Assembly (NCBI GenBank): GCA_942490535.1 | Contig: CALNXQ010000005.1 | Coordinates: 496,001-560,000, forward strand | Direction: 5' to 3' | Source: JAEINY01 sp942490535 | GTDB taxonomy: Bacteria > Bacteroidota > Bacteroidia > Bacteroidales > Marinilabiliaceae | Length of the DNA: 64,000 nucleotides | Part shown: positions 7,319 to 15,308 of the stretch, piece after piece | How positions within the stretch are numbered: position 1 is the first letter of the stretch | How the letters are laid out: each line of letters opens with the position of its first letter | Program-made: the position numbers and the translations under genes | The notes under the pieces: model-generated | The model's database searches: none | Told to the model about the DNA's origin: nothing | Seen by the model: the letters and a program-made list of their open reading frames with translations, nothing else

Positions 7319-8353
7319 CTATCTGTACGTCTGACTGCCACTGCTGGTATTGCCACTTACTTTAATCGGTCCGCGTTCAATCACCAGATTCTTTCGGCCT
7401 GAACTACCCTTGGCATTTAAACTACCCGATGAAGCGGATAAATTGAAGCTCAACTCCTCAGTCTCATTGACCAAATCCATTGTTACACTCCCGGAGGAGG
7501 CTTTGAATGAAGAAGGGCCTGTCAATTTAATACTTGTCCCTTTTTGACTACCACTGGAACTGGATAAATCAATGGCACCGGTAATTCGATCCAAACTAAT
7601 ACTACCAGATGTGGAACTACCACGAACATCACCGGTTACATCAGAAATTTTTAAACTTCCTGAAGAGGATTGTGCCCACAAATTACCATCAATCTTCTCA
7701 ATGGATTGACTTCCCGAAGTTGAAGACAAATCAGCATTTCCACCTACTTCATTTACTTTTAAGCTGCCTGATGAAACCTTGGTTTTTACATTCCCTTTAA
7801 TTGCGTTAATGCGCTGTGAGCCGGAGGATGATTCGGCACGCAAATCACCACTGATGCCTTCAATCGTCAAACTACCTGAAGATGCTCTGACTGTTAGATC
7901 GGAAGCAATATTACGCGCCTGAATACTTCCCGAAGAAGCCACCAACTTCACGTTACTTTGCCCGATTTCTTCCACCCGCATGCTTCCGCTTGAGTTTTCA
8001 ACCGAAACATCGGTATTTTTTGGCACTTTAAAAGCCAGTTTGCCTTTCACATTACCCCGAATATTATTGGGGCGATCCAACCACACACGCAATGTATTTC
8101 CATTTACATTATGGCGAATTTTAATCTCATACTTTTCAGATGCCAACACCTCGCCTTTGAAGTGAACATCTGTTCCGGTAGTTCCCAAGACTTCAACCGT
8201 GCAAAAAGAACCTTCTACCTCAATGGCCGTCACATTTGAAAACGACTCTTCAACACTGGAAACAGGTTCCTGTGCCCGGGTTGTACATGAAAACAAAAGG
8301 GCAATAACGAATACATGCAGAATGGAACTCCATCGTAAAACTGCTTTTTTCAT
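7319..8353 (-). CDS. DUF4097-type SSGS-repeat envelope protein
   Basis: 344 aa. Exported: hydrophobic N-terminus with a possible lipobox (LLFSC) or cleavage at TRA-QEP. After an N-terminal part (residues 30-110) the protein is built of about 13 repeats of roughly 18-22 residues, each centred on S-S-G-S (or T-S-G-S), e.g. SSGSLTIEGISGDLRAE. This regular pattern matches the DUF4097/DUF2807 class of parallel beta-helix proteins, where each repeat is one coil. The residue after SSGS varies but often alternates Leu/Ile with Gln. Function unknown; relatives are cell-surface or periplasmic and often sit near envelope-stress regulators. Single gene with its own terminator. Confidence 0.85.
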   Translation of the reverse strand: MKKAVLRWSSILHVFVIALLFSCTTRAQEPVSSVEESFSNVTAIEVEGSFCTVEVLGTTGTDVHFKGEVLASEKYEIKIRHNVNGNTLRVWLDRPNNIRGNVKGKLAFKVPKNTDVSVENSSGSMRVEEIGQSNVKLVASSGSIQARNIASDLTVRASSGSLTIEGISGDLRAESSSGSQRINAIKGNVKTKVSSGSLKVNEVGGNADLSSTSGSQSIEKIDGNLWAQSSSGSLKISDVTGDVRGSSTSGSISLDRITGAIDLSSSSGSQKGTSIKLTGPSSFKASSGSVTMDLVNETEELSFNLSASSGSLNAKGSSGRKNLVIERGPIKVSGNTSSGSQTYR

Positions 8354-8462
8354 AACTATGGGTTTAAATGTTTTATTTAAGAACGTTATCTATTGTCAAT
8401 TTGGATGATTTCACAATTGAATCAATAAGACGCCCTGATCTTCCCATAAGTTACAAACAAAA

Positions 8463-9836
8463 TTAAATTTCAACAGCATTATTAATTAGCTCACTGGCCA
8501 ACTCATGCAAATTAACGCCCGACAGGTTCCCGGAGGTCATTATTAACAGGTTGGTCTCCGTTAACGACTGTTGCTTCAATAATGACACAAGTGCCTCTGA
8601 CGATGTAAAAACCTGCAAATCATCCCGCCCAAAAGCCCGATGTACTTCTTCACCGCTGACAGCTGGTAATTTCTTGTGGGCAATCACTTTCGGATCAAAA
8701 TAAACCCATGCCTGATCAGGCGCATCCATCGTATGAGCATACTGAGGCATGAATTCCTTATTCAGACTACTAAAGGTATGCAATTCCATAACTGCCACGA
8801 GTTTCCGATTGGGGAACTGCTGCTTCACCGCGTCAGTGGTCGCTTTCAACTTAGAGGGCGAATGGGCAAAATCGAGATAGATATTGCTTTGTTCATTTTT
8901 TGCCAACAACTGTAAACGCTTGGCTGCTCCTTTAAAACCCATCATGGCATTGAGGAAATCATCAGCTTCAATGCCGAGCTGCCCGCATACCAGGAGGGCT
9001 CCATTCATGTTCTGCAAATTATGATCGCCAAACACTTGCATGGGATATTCGGCCGTTCCGTATTTCACAACACATTGCCCATTGCGATTTTCACAAGGTA
9101 AAATATCATATGCCTGAACATGCAAGGAGTTATTTTTCGCCTTAGCAATAGATGCCAGCACAGCATCTTGCTCAAACCAGATTAAGGACCCATCCGGCTC
9201 CATTTTATCGGCAAAAATTTCAAACTGACTCACATAATTTTCCCAGGTTGGAAACACATTCATATGATCCCAGGCCACGCCGGTCAGCATGGCTACGTGG
9301 GGGCGATACCAATGAAATTTAGGTGTCAGGTCGATGGGTGATGACAGGTATTCATCCCCTTCGAAGACAGCTATGGGTGCCTCTTGGGTCAATTTCACCA
9401 TGGTATCAAAGCCATCCAGCTGCGCCCCCACCATGTAGTCGAAATCCATGTTCAATGTTTTCAACACATGCATCACCATGGCAGTGGTCGTGGTTTTACC
9501 GTGGCTTCCGCCAATGACCACTCTGGTTTTATCCTTGGTTTGCTCATACAAATATTCCGGATAAGAGTAAATTTTCAACCCCATTTCCTGCGCTTTCACC
9601 AATTCCGGATTATCGGGACGGGCATGCATCCCCAGAATAATGGCATCCAGATCCCCGGAAATAAGTTCGGGTTGCCAGCCCATTTGCTGTGGCAGCAAAC
9701 CCTGCTTCTCTAACCGGGACCTTGAAGGTTCAAAAATCTCATCATCTGATCCTGTCACGTTAAAACCTTTCAAATGCAGTGCGATGGCAAGATTATGCAT
9801 GGCACTCCCCCCAATTGCTATAAAATGAACCCTCAT
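8463..9836 (-). CDS. mpl: Mur ligase Mpl: UDP-MurNAc:L-Ala-gamma-D-Glu-meso-DAP ligase
   Basis: 457 aa. Mur-ligase signatures: N-terminal Rossmann segment MRVHFIAIGGSAMHNLAIAL, ATP P-loop GGSHGKTTTTAMVMHVL (about residue 107), EGDEYLSS in the central domain, and AHSPSKLKATTDAV at the start of the C-terminal domain. IAIGGSAMHNLA rather than the IGIGGIGMS of MurC, and the overall length, favour Mpl, which joins recycled murein tripeptide to UDP-MurNAc; this type is often annotated as peptidoglycan synthetase in Bacteroidota. Cytosolic. Divergent from the MBL-fold gene. MurC cannot be fully excluded, but a murC would be expected in the dcw cluster. Confidence 0.9.
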   Translation of the reverse strand: MRVHFIAIGGSAMHNLAIALHLKGFNVTGSDDEIFEPSRSRLEKQGLLPQQMGWQPELISGDLDAIILGMHARPDNPELVKAQEMGLKIYSYPEYLYEQTKDKTRVVIGGSHGKTTTTAMVMHVLKTLNMDFDYMVGAQLDGFDTMVKLTQEAPIAVFEGDEYLSSPIDLTPKFHWYRPHVAMLTGVAWDHMNVFPTWENYVSQFEIFADKMEPDGSLIWFEQDAVLASIAKAKNNSLHVQAYDILPCENRNGQCVVKYGTAEYPMQVFGDHNLQNMNGALLVCGQLGIEADDFLNAMMGFKGAAKRLQLLAKNEQSNIYLDFAHSPSKLKATTDAVKQQFPNRKLVAVMELHTFSSLNKEFMPQYAHTMDAPDQAWVYFDPKVIAHKKLPAVSGEEVHRAFGRDDLQVFTSSEALVSLLKQQSLTETNLLIMTSGNLSGVNLHELASELINNAVEI

Positions 9837-9962
9837 ATCGGTATATAATTTAAACTAATGACTATTTTTGGCGTTCTTAATTAAAAAGACGGAACCAGCA
9901 TGCGTTGCCAGATGCTTGCCTTCCGCAATCAACCTGTGAAGTAAATTAAAATTTGTGATTAT

Positions 9963-10820
9963 ATGAAGCTTTTCAAAATTGAGAGCGGCAACTTTATGGC
10001 CGATGGGGGCGCCATATTTGGAGTGATACCTAAACTGATGTGGTCGAAATTTTATCCGGCTGATGACAATAACTATTGCAACCTCAGCATGCGCTGCCTG
10101 TTGATTGACACCGGCGATCGCCGCATCCTCATTGATACGGGAGTGGGTGATAAACAAAGTGAGAAATTCTTTTCGTATCATCACTTGAACGGCGATGATT
10201 CACTGGCCCGATCCTTAACAAACGTAGGTTATCAACACGAAGACATTACGGATGTGGTCCTAACCCATCTGCATTTCGACCACTGTGGGGGCTGTGTCAA
10301 TTACGATGCCAATCAAAATCCTGTTTTAGCATTCCCCAATGCCACCTATTGGGTGGGTAAAACGCAATGGGATAATTATAAAATGCCAAATATCCGCGAA
10401 GGAGCCGTCTATTTCAAAGAAAACATGATGCCGGTGTTTGACGCAGGCCGGTTGAAAACCATCGACACCGAAGGAGAGTGGATCCCCGGTATTGAGATGC
10501 GCATCTTCAACGGTCATACCGCCGGACAATTGGTGCCGGTGATCCAGACACCCAAAGGTAAACTAGCCTATATGGGCGATTTAATTCCCGTGATGGCCAG
10601 CATTCCTTTAGCCTGGGTTTCGGCTTACGATACGGATCCGCTCTTGTCCATTGAAGAGAAACGTGCGTTTTTAAGAGAAGCGGCAGACCATAATTATACG
10701 CTCTTTTTTGAGCATGATCTATACCATGAATGCTGCACTGTGGAAAATACGGAGAAAGGCATCCGCATGAATGCCACATTTACTTTAGAAGCATTGGTGA
10801 ACCAGCCAGCCACTGTATAA
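9963..10820 (+). CDS. MBL-fold metallo-hydrolase
   Basis: 285 aa. The metallo-beta-lactamase fold signature THLHFDHCGG (HxHxDH, about residues 101-106) supplies the di-metal site; further ligands are GHTAGQL (about 181) and the C-terminal FEHDLYHE His. No signal peptide, so cytosolic. Similar proteins include quorum-quenching-lactonase-like and other small hydrolases; the substrate is not readable from the sequence. Its 3' end overlaps the convergent DUF2752 gene by 41 bp. Confidence 0.9.
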   Translation: MKLFKIESGNFMADGGAIFGVIPKLMWSKFYPADDNNYCNLSMRCLLIDTGDRRILIDTGVGDKQSEKFFSYHHLNGDDSLARSLTNVGYQHEDITDVVLTHLHFDHCGGCVNYDANQNPVLAFPNATYWVGKTQWDNYKMPNIREGAVYFKENMMPVFDAGRLKTIDTEGEWIPGIEMRIFNGHTAGQLVPVIQTPKGKLAYMGDLIPVMASIPLAWVSAYDTDPLLSIEEKRAFLREAADHNYTLFFEHDLYHECCTVENTEKGIRMNATFTLEALVNQPATV

Positions 10821-11208
10821 GATCAACCAGGTAAGGCCCGGCCAGACAAACAGTCAAGCACCCGCTGACCATCAAATCGATGACCAACGGGTGTTTGATT
10901 TTTGGTAATTGCAGAATCAAAAACACCCGCCATCCGATTTGAAGCAGCACCAGCAAGAATAAGGGCAGGGCATGTCCATTGACCGCTTTGGCCTTTGCAA
11001 CCTGTCCGGCAAAAAGATGCCCCCAGCCGGTGGTTAATCCGCAAGAGGGGCAGGGATGACGCTGATCGCCAATAAACGGGCAAGCCACTGAAAGTATACC
11101 GGTACCAATGATCAGGGGATAGAGTAATACCAGGAGAAGGACGCCTATGGCCAGAAACTGAAAAATACGGATATCCTGTCTGTGCAAACTATTTTTAGCC
11201 TTTTGCAT
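10780..11208 (-). CDS. DUF2752 family membrane protein
   Basis: 142 aa with three predicted membrane helices (residues about 17-40, 72-92, 104-125). Carries the DUF2752 hallmark CPSCGLTTG (about residues 53-61) plus an upstream Cys, GILSVACPF. Inner membrane; function unknown. The last 41 bp overlap the MBL-fold gene on the other strand; a large palindrome lies just upstream of its start. Confidence 0.85.
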   Translation of the reverse strand: MQKAKNSLHRQDIRIFQFLAIGVLLLVLLYPLIIGTGILSVACPFIGDQRHPCPSCGLTTGWGHLFAGQVAKAKAVNGHALPLFLLVLLQIGWRVFLILQLPKIKHPLVIDLMVSGCLTVCLAGPYLVDLIQWLAGSPMLLK

Positions 11209-11210
11209 GA

Positions 11211-11241
11211 AGACCTTCAGGTTTTGAAAACCTGAAGGTCT
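11211..11241. repeat. Perfect 31-bp palindrome
   Basis: Fifteen-base arms AGACCTTCAGGTTTT / AAAACCTGAAGGTCT around a single G. It lies between two same-strand genes and has no T-tract on either side in the expected place, so it looks like a dispersed intergenic palindrome as much as a terminator. No second copy was noticed in this window. Confidence 0.7.
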
Positions 11242-11256
11242 GAGTTAATAACAAAC

Positions 11257-11916
11257 CTATTTTCTTAATTCTTCTAAACTATCTGTGTGCACTTCCACAG
11301 TGATGGAAAAACCATCCACCAGCTCCCGGATCTCTTTTTCAATCTCCATGATTTTTTCCTCCAAATCCCGAAACTCTTCTTCTGAGATATTCTCCCGGGG
11401 AATGCGAATCAACACCCGCTTTTCAGACGTTTCCACTTTGATGGATTGAATGCCACTGAGCACTTCACTGACGATACGCTCAGCCACTTCACCGGCTCTG
11501 AGGGCTTCCTCCCGGATACGAGCTTTTTCCTCCGCCGACAGTACATGCTCTTCCAATTGAATGTGGATATCCGTATTTTCCAACTCCCGGGCCAGATGCT
11601 CCAAATGTTCCTCCAGTTTTTCTTCGATGTGCTCTTCGGCATGCTCTGAAAAATTGGAAATAAAGCTGGTCCAAACACCGGCAATGATCAATGCCGAGGC
11701 GCCCAGAATGATGGCCACCACCGCCACACTGTTTTGCGTGCGGTACTCATTACCTTTCGCCAAACCGATAATGGCAAATATCAATCCCAACACGGCTGGA
11801 ACATAAGCAATCACGCCTACACAAGGAATCAAGGCCAGAACAAACGCAAAGATGGCTAATACTAATCCGGAAATGGCTAATACATTTGAAGACTTGGGGT
11901 AATTGGAAACATCCAT
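11257..11916 (-). CDS. DUF4190-like membrane protein with charged helical tail
   Basis: 219 aa. Two or three hydrophobic segments at residues 10-75 (ISGLVLAIFAFVLALIPC; VLGLIFAIIGLAKG; VAVVAIILGASALIIAGV) resemble the DUF4190 membrane domain, followed by a long, highly charged helical region (residues 90-215) rich in Glu, Arg and His: HAEEHIEEKLEEHLEHLARE. The two parts predict an inner-membrane anchor with a coiled-coil-like soluble tail. Function unknown. It precedes DUF2752 on the same strand with the palindrome at 11211-11241 between them. Confidence 0.7.
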   Translation of the reverse strand: MDVSNYPKSSNVLAISGLVLAIFAFVLALIPCVGVIAYVPAVLGLIFAIIGLAKGNEYRTQNSVAVVAIILGASALIIAGVWTSFISNFSEHAEEHIEEKLEEHLEHLARELENTDIHIQLEEHVLSAEEKARIREEALRAGEVAERIVSEVLSGIQSIKVETSEKRVLIRIPRENISEEEFRDLEEKIMEIEKEIRELVDGFSITVEVHTDSLEELRK

Positions 11917-12096
11917 AACTTAAACTGATTAATGAGACTATAAAATTAACAAATCGATGGATGAAACGCACCTGACCATTCAATTATTTTAGTTTCGGGC
12001 CGACCGTCTGCTAAATGGAGCCACATGGAGTGCAATAGCGAGAAGGACTCATTCAGGGAAAAATTTCAACCGAATTAAAGGATCTTTACAGGTCGT

Positions 12097-12138
12097 TTTC
12101 GCAATTCATCGGGTTTATTTCGCAACTCGTCGATTTAT
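12097..12138 (+). promoter_or_regulatory. Two direct repeats spaced 21 bp, LytTR-type operator
   Basis: TTTCGCAATTCATCGGGTTT (from 12097) and TTTCGCAACTCGTCGATTTA (from 12118) are near-identical and start exactly 21 bp apart, two helical turns. This is the usual arrangement of LytTR-domain binding sites. They lie 60-100 bp upstream of the LiaF-like gene whose operon encodes a LytTR regulator. Binding is inference. Confidence 0.5.
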
Positions 12139-12140
12139 TG

Positions 12141-12171
12141 TTGAGTCACAACACCAACTCCATTACTTTAG
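12141..12171 (+). promoter_or_regulatory. Possible promoter of the LiaF-like operon
   Basis: TTG at 12141-12143 and TACTTTAG at 12164-12171, a one-base variant of TAnnTTTG, separated by 20 bp, just downstream of the direct repeats and 25 bp before the ATG. Confidence 0.35.
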
Positions 12172-12196
12172 CATCAAACATTAAAAACGCATCACC

Positions 12197-12895
12197 ATGG
12201 AAAATAAAAAATGCAATAAACGCGGTACGGCAGGTCTATTTTTAATCATCGTTGGACTGGTTATCCTGGCCGGTAATTTAGGTTGGATTCCCTACAATAT
12301 TTATGACGTTATCTGGAGCTGGCCCATGATTTTAGTCGGCCTCGGACTGTTCAACCTCATCAAACGCGAATACACCGCCAGTATTATTTTTTTGGCCGTT
12401 GGCGGTTACTTTTTAATACCCGACTTGTTTCCCTATCTGGATACCGACTACATCTTTAAACTGTGGCCCGTTTTGATTATACTGGCCGGTGTGCTTTTCT
12501 TCTTCCGCAAACGCACGCCTTCAAATTTTCATGAGTCGAAAGCAAACGATAACGATGTCATCGACGAAGTGAATGTATTTGGCGGTGGCGTATCACAAAT
12601 TCATTCCCAGAATTTTAAAGGAGGAAAAATAACTGCTGTCTTTGGGGGCAGTGAAATAAGCATGGAACACTGCAAGCTGTCTGATCAAGGGGCCGTAATC
12701 GACCTGGTGGCTATTTTTGGCGGCACTCAAATCATTGTGCCCCGCGACTGGAACGTAAGGACAGAGGTCAGTTCCATCTTTGGTGGATTCAGCGATAAGC
12801 GCACCTTCATGAGTGAGGTCTCCCACGATCCTTCCAAAACATTAACCATAAAAGGCATCACCATTTTTGGAGGTGGTGAATTAAAAAGCTTCTGA
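12197..12895 (+). CDS. LiaF-like transmembrane protein (DUF5668 plus LiaF C-terminal domain)
   Basis: 232 aa. Four hydrophobic segments in residues 10-103 (GLFLIIVGLVILAGNLGWIP; WSWPMILVGLGLF; SIIFLAVGGYFLIPDLF; LWPVLIILAGVLFFF) match the LiaF/DUF5668 membrane domain. The soluble C-terminus (residues 120-232) has four spaced FGG motifs (VNVFGGGVSQ, AVFGGSEI, AIFGGTQI, SIFGGFSD) and a last TIFGGGELKSF, the beta-helical pattern of the LiaF C-terminal domain. LiaF-type proteins modulate envelope-stress histidine kinases in Firmicutes; here the gene is followed at once by a LytS-type kinase and a LytTR regulator, which supports a sensing role. Upstream direct repeats suggest feedback control. Confidence 0.88.
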   Translation: MENKKCNKRGTAGLFLIIVGLVILAGNLGWIPYNIYDVIWSWPMILVGLGLFNLIKREYTASIIFLAVGGYFLIPDLFPYLDTDYIFKLWPVLIILAGVLFFFRKRTPSNFHESKANDNDVIDEVNVFGGGVSQIHSQNFKGGKITAVFGGSEISMEHCKLSDQGAVIDLVAIFGGTQIIVPRDWNVRTEVSSIFGGFSDKRTFMSEVSHDPSKTLTIKGITIFGGGELKSF

Positions 12896-12983
12896 TGCAG
12901 CCTTTTTCCGGAAACAGTGTCTCTTATCAATCAGGAAGGCTGGAACCATGTCGTACAGCCTCCTTTTAACAAAATTATAACCC

Positions 12984-14066
12984 ATGAACCATCCCATTGC
13001 ATCGGAACGCATTACATTTAAACTGTATACTATTGCATGGATCATTTTGGCGCTGATCCACAGTGCCATTCTATATTGGAGTTATCAAATCCCATTCGTT
13101 CCGGCGCTCATCGACGGCCTGGTCTTTAATACCCTGATGTACTTTCTGGGCCTGAGTATCTGGTTTCCGGTATTGTACATCGACACCCAAAAAAGCTGGA
13201 TCAACACCCTCGCACAGCTCCTGACATCCGGCATTGTACTGGTGGCCTTTTGGCTCTTCGCCGGAAAGTTATTAGTGGGGCTTTTTGTAGATGAAGCCAT
13301 TCAGGAACAACTGTTCGCGCTAAAAAAGATGACCACACGCGGCATTGTGGGCGGTTTACTGTTTATTCTTTATGTGTTGATCTATTACATGCTGATGTTT
13401 TACAACGAAATTCAAAAAAGAGCCAGTCAACAGGAAACCATGAACAGACTACTACGCGAAACCGAACTAAAGGCGCTCAAGGCGCAATTGAACCCCCATT
13501 TTTTATTCAACAGTCTGAACAGTATTAGTTCACTCACCATTACCGATCCGGATGCCGCCCGTGAGATGATTAATAAATTATCAGATTTCCTGAGGTATTC
13601 CCTCAAAAAGAATGAAAACACCTTATTACCCTTGCGGGAAGAGCTGAAAAACATGTCGCGCTATCTGGAAATTGAGAAAGTACGCTTTGGGGATCGGCTC
13701 CTGTGTGAATCATCCGTCCCTGCAACCTGCAAGGACCTGCAACTGCCGGTGCTCATCCTTCAACCCTTGTATGAAAATGCCGTGAAACATGGGGTTTATG
13801 AAAGCATTGAGCCAGTCACCATCCGCACGTTTTGCCGCTGTGTGGAAAATGAATTGGAGATCAGCGTCATCAACAATTACGATGAAGATAGCAAAAGCCA
13901 TAAAGGGGAAGGCATTGGTTTGGAAAACATCGTCAACCGCTTGAAGAACATTTATCACCGCGATGATTTAGTAACGATTTCCCGCGAAAACGGACATTTC
14001 GAAGTGGCTGTGCGCATTCCGCAAAATCAACCCAACGCGTTTCAACCCCTGGTTGGAACTAATTAA
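12984..14066 (+). CDS. LytS-type sensor histidine kinase (His_kinase family)
   Basis: 360 aa. N-terminal membrane part with four predicted helices (residues 12-150), a short coiled-coil linker, then the His_kinase signature LKALKAQLNPHFLFNSLNSI with the phospho-acceptor His (about residue 178), and an ATP-binding lobe with N-box LILQPLYENAVKHGV and G-box GEGIGLENIVNRL. There is no large extracytoplasmic sensor domain, so it probably senses within the membrane or through the LiaF-like protein encoded 88 bp upstream. The partner regulator starts 9 bp downstream. Confidence 0.94.
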   Translation: MNHPIASERITFKLYTIAWIILALIHSAILYWSYQIPFVPALIDGLVFNTLMYFLGLSIWFPVLYIDTQKSWINTLAQLLTSGIVLVAFWLFAGKLLVGLFVDEAIQEQLFALKKMTTRGIVGGLLFILYVLIYYMLMFYNEIQKRASQQETMNRLLRETELKALKAQLNPHFLFNSLNSISSLTITDPDAAREMINKLSDFLRYSLKKNENTLLPLREELKNMSRYLEIEKVRFGDRLLCESSVPATCKDLQLPVLILQPLYENAVKHGVYESIEPVTIRTFCRCVENELEISVINNYDEDSKSHKGEGIGLENIVNRLKNIYHRDDLVTISRENGHFEVAVRIPQNQPNAFQPLVGTN

Positions 14067-14075
14067 AATAGTCGC

Positions 14076-14822
14076 ATGACAGAATTGTATACCGCCCTGA
14101 TTATTGATGATGAGCAACCGGCTCGCAACATTATTGCCGCCTATCTGAAAAAATGGGAACAAATTAAAGTGGTGGGCCAATGCAGCAATGGTTTTGAAGC
14201 GTTAAAAGCCATCCGCGACCACCAACCCCAACTTTTGTTTTTAGATGTTCAGATGCCCAAAATAACCGGCCTTGAACTGCTGGAGGTACTGGACACCCCC
14301 GTTCATGTCATCTTTACCACAGCCTATGATCAATATGCCCTCAAAGCATTTGAACTGAATGCGGTTGATTACCTGTTGAAACCATTTACGGAGAAACGCT
14401 TCGGAGAGGCCATTAACAAAGTCATTCAGAAAATTAAAAGTGGTGACTCCGGGAATAATCAGCTGGCCGAATCTGTTCAGGCAGCCCTGGAAGAAACCCT
14501 ACCGCGCATTGTGGTGAAAAAAGGCACCAAACTGGAAGTGATCGGCCTGGAGGCTATCCTCTACCTGGAAGCACAGGAAGATTATGTGATGATCCACACC
14601 GAGACAGGCCATTTTCTGAAATCAAAAACCATGAAGTATTTTGAAGATCATCTGCCCAATCAGTTTATTCGCATCCACCGCAGCTACATCCTGAATGTGG
14701 AAAAGATTCAACGGCTGGAGCCCTACGACAAAGACACTTACCTGGCCGTCCTCAATACCGGACAAAAAATTAAAGTCAGTCGCACAGGCTATAAAAAGCT
14801 GCGTCAGCAAATGGAATTCTAG
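14076..14822 (+). CDS. LytTR-family response regulator
   Basis: 248 aa. Receiver domain (residues 5-120) with acidic pocket IIDDEQ, phospho-acceptor Asp in LLFLDVQMPKITG, and FTTAYDQYALKAFELNAVDY with LLKPF. The C-terminal LytTR DNA-binding domain (residues 145-246) shows IVVKKGTKLEVIGLEAILYL and FIRIHRSYILNV. Cytosolic partner of the upstream kinase. LytTR proteins bind paired direct repeats; such a pair sits at 12097-12138 ahead of the operon. Confidence 0.95.
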   Translation: MTELYTALIIDDEQPARNIIAAYLKKWEQIKVVGQCSNGFEALKAIRDHQPQLLFLDVQMPKITGLELLEVLDTPVHVIFTTAYDQYALKAFELNAVDYLLKPFTEKRFGEAINKVIQKIKSGDSGNNQLAESVQAALEETLPRIVVKKGTKLEVIGLEAILYLEAQEDYVMIHTETGHFLKSKTMKYFEDHLPNQFIRIHRSYILNVEKIQRLEPYDKDTYLAVLNTGQKIKVSRTGYKKLRQQMEF

Positions 14823-14870
14823 CTGCTGAAAGGAGTTCCCGCCGCTTGGCGCAGCGCATTACAGTCTGGC

Positions 14871-15060
14871 AATAAGTACAAGTCAATGGGCGCAGCTCCA
14901 TGGCAGAAGTGCAATAAGCCCAAACTGTGGTGCTGAGTCCAAAACAAAATGGAAATAAGCCCAAACTGCCGTGCTGAGTCTTTTGCAACTTTGAAATAAA
15001 CCCAAACCGCCGTGCGGAGTTTTTTGCAACCTTGAAATAGCCTCAAACCAGCGGGCGCAA
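14871..15060. repeat. Imperfect 41-bp tandem repeat array
   Basis: Three clear units start at 14913, 14954 and 14995, each exactly 41 bp and beginning AATAAGCCCAAACTG or AATAAACCCAAACCG, with a core close to CCGTGCTGAGT. A divergent 42-bp unit precedes at 14871 and a partial one follows at 15036. The period is not a multiple of three, so the open frame crossing it on the minus strand is not a gene. It fills much of the 486-bp gap between the LytTR regulator and the acyl-CoA synthetase. Role unknown. Confidence 0.8.
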
Positions 15061-15308
15061 ATAGTAACAAGTAATACCGGACTATCGCTTTACTAAAAAA
15101 ATGCAGGCCCATTAGCAAAGGGCTATAAAAATTGGCATACAGATTGCTAATACCCCTTGCATTCATTTATCACCTCAAAATAAATGGAAAAGAATTTTGA
15201 CCTTATCTTCAAAAAACTGATTTTTGGATGTTTTTGGTCAATTTTTTCGACCTGAGATAAGCAGGTTTCTTTTTTGAAACCTTTTTGACTAACAAAAATG
15301 CAAATGCG

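Noticed and set aside
8463..9836. Calling the Mur ligase MurC
   Set aside because: The N-terminal glycine-rich motif and its isolated position away from a dcw cluster fit Mpl better.
14819..15166. 115-aa open frame on the minus strand through the 41-bp array
   Set aside because: The repeat period is not a multiple of three, there is no family signature, and the frame only reflects the low-stop content of the repeat.
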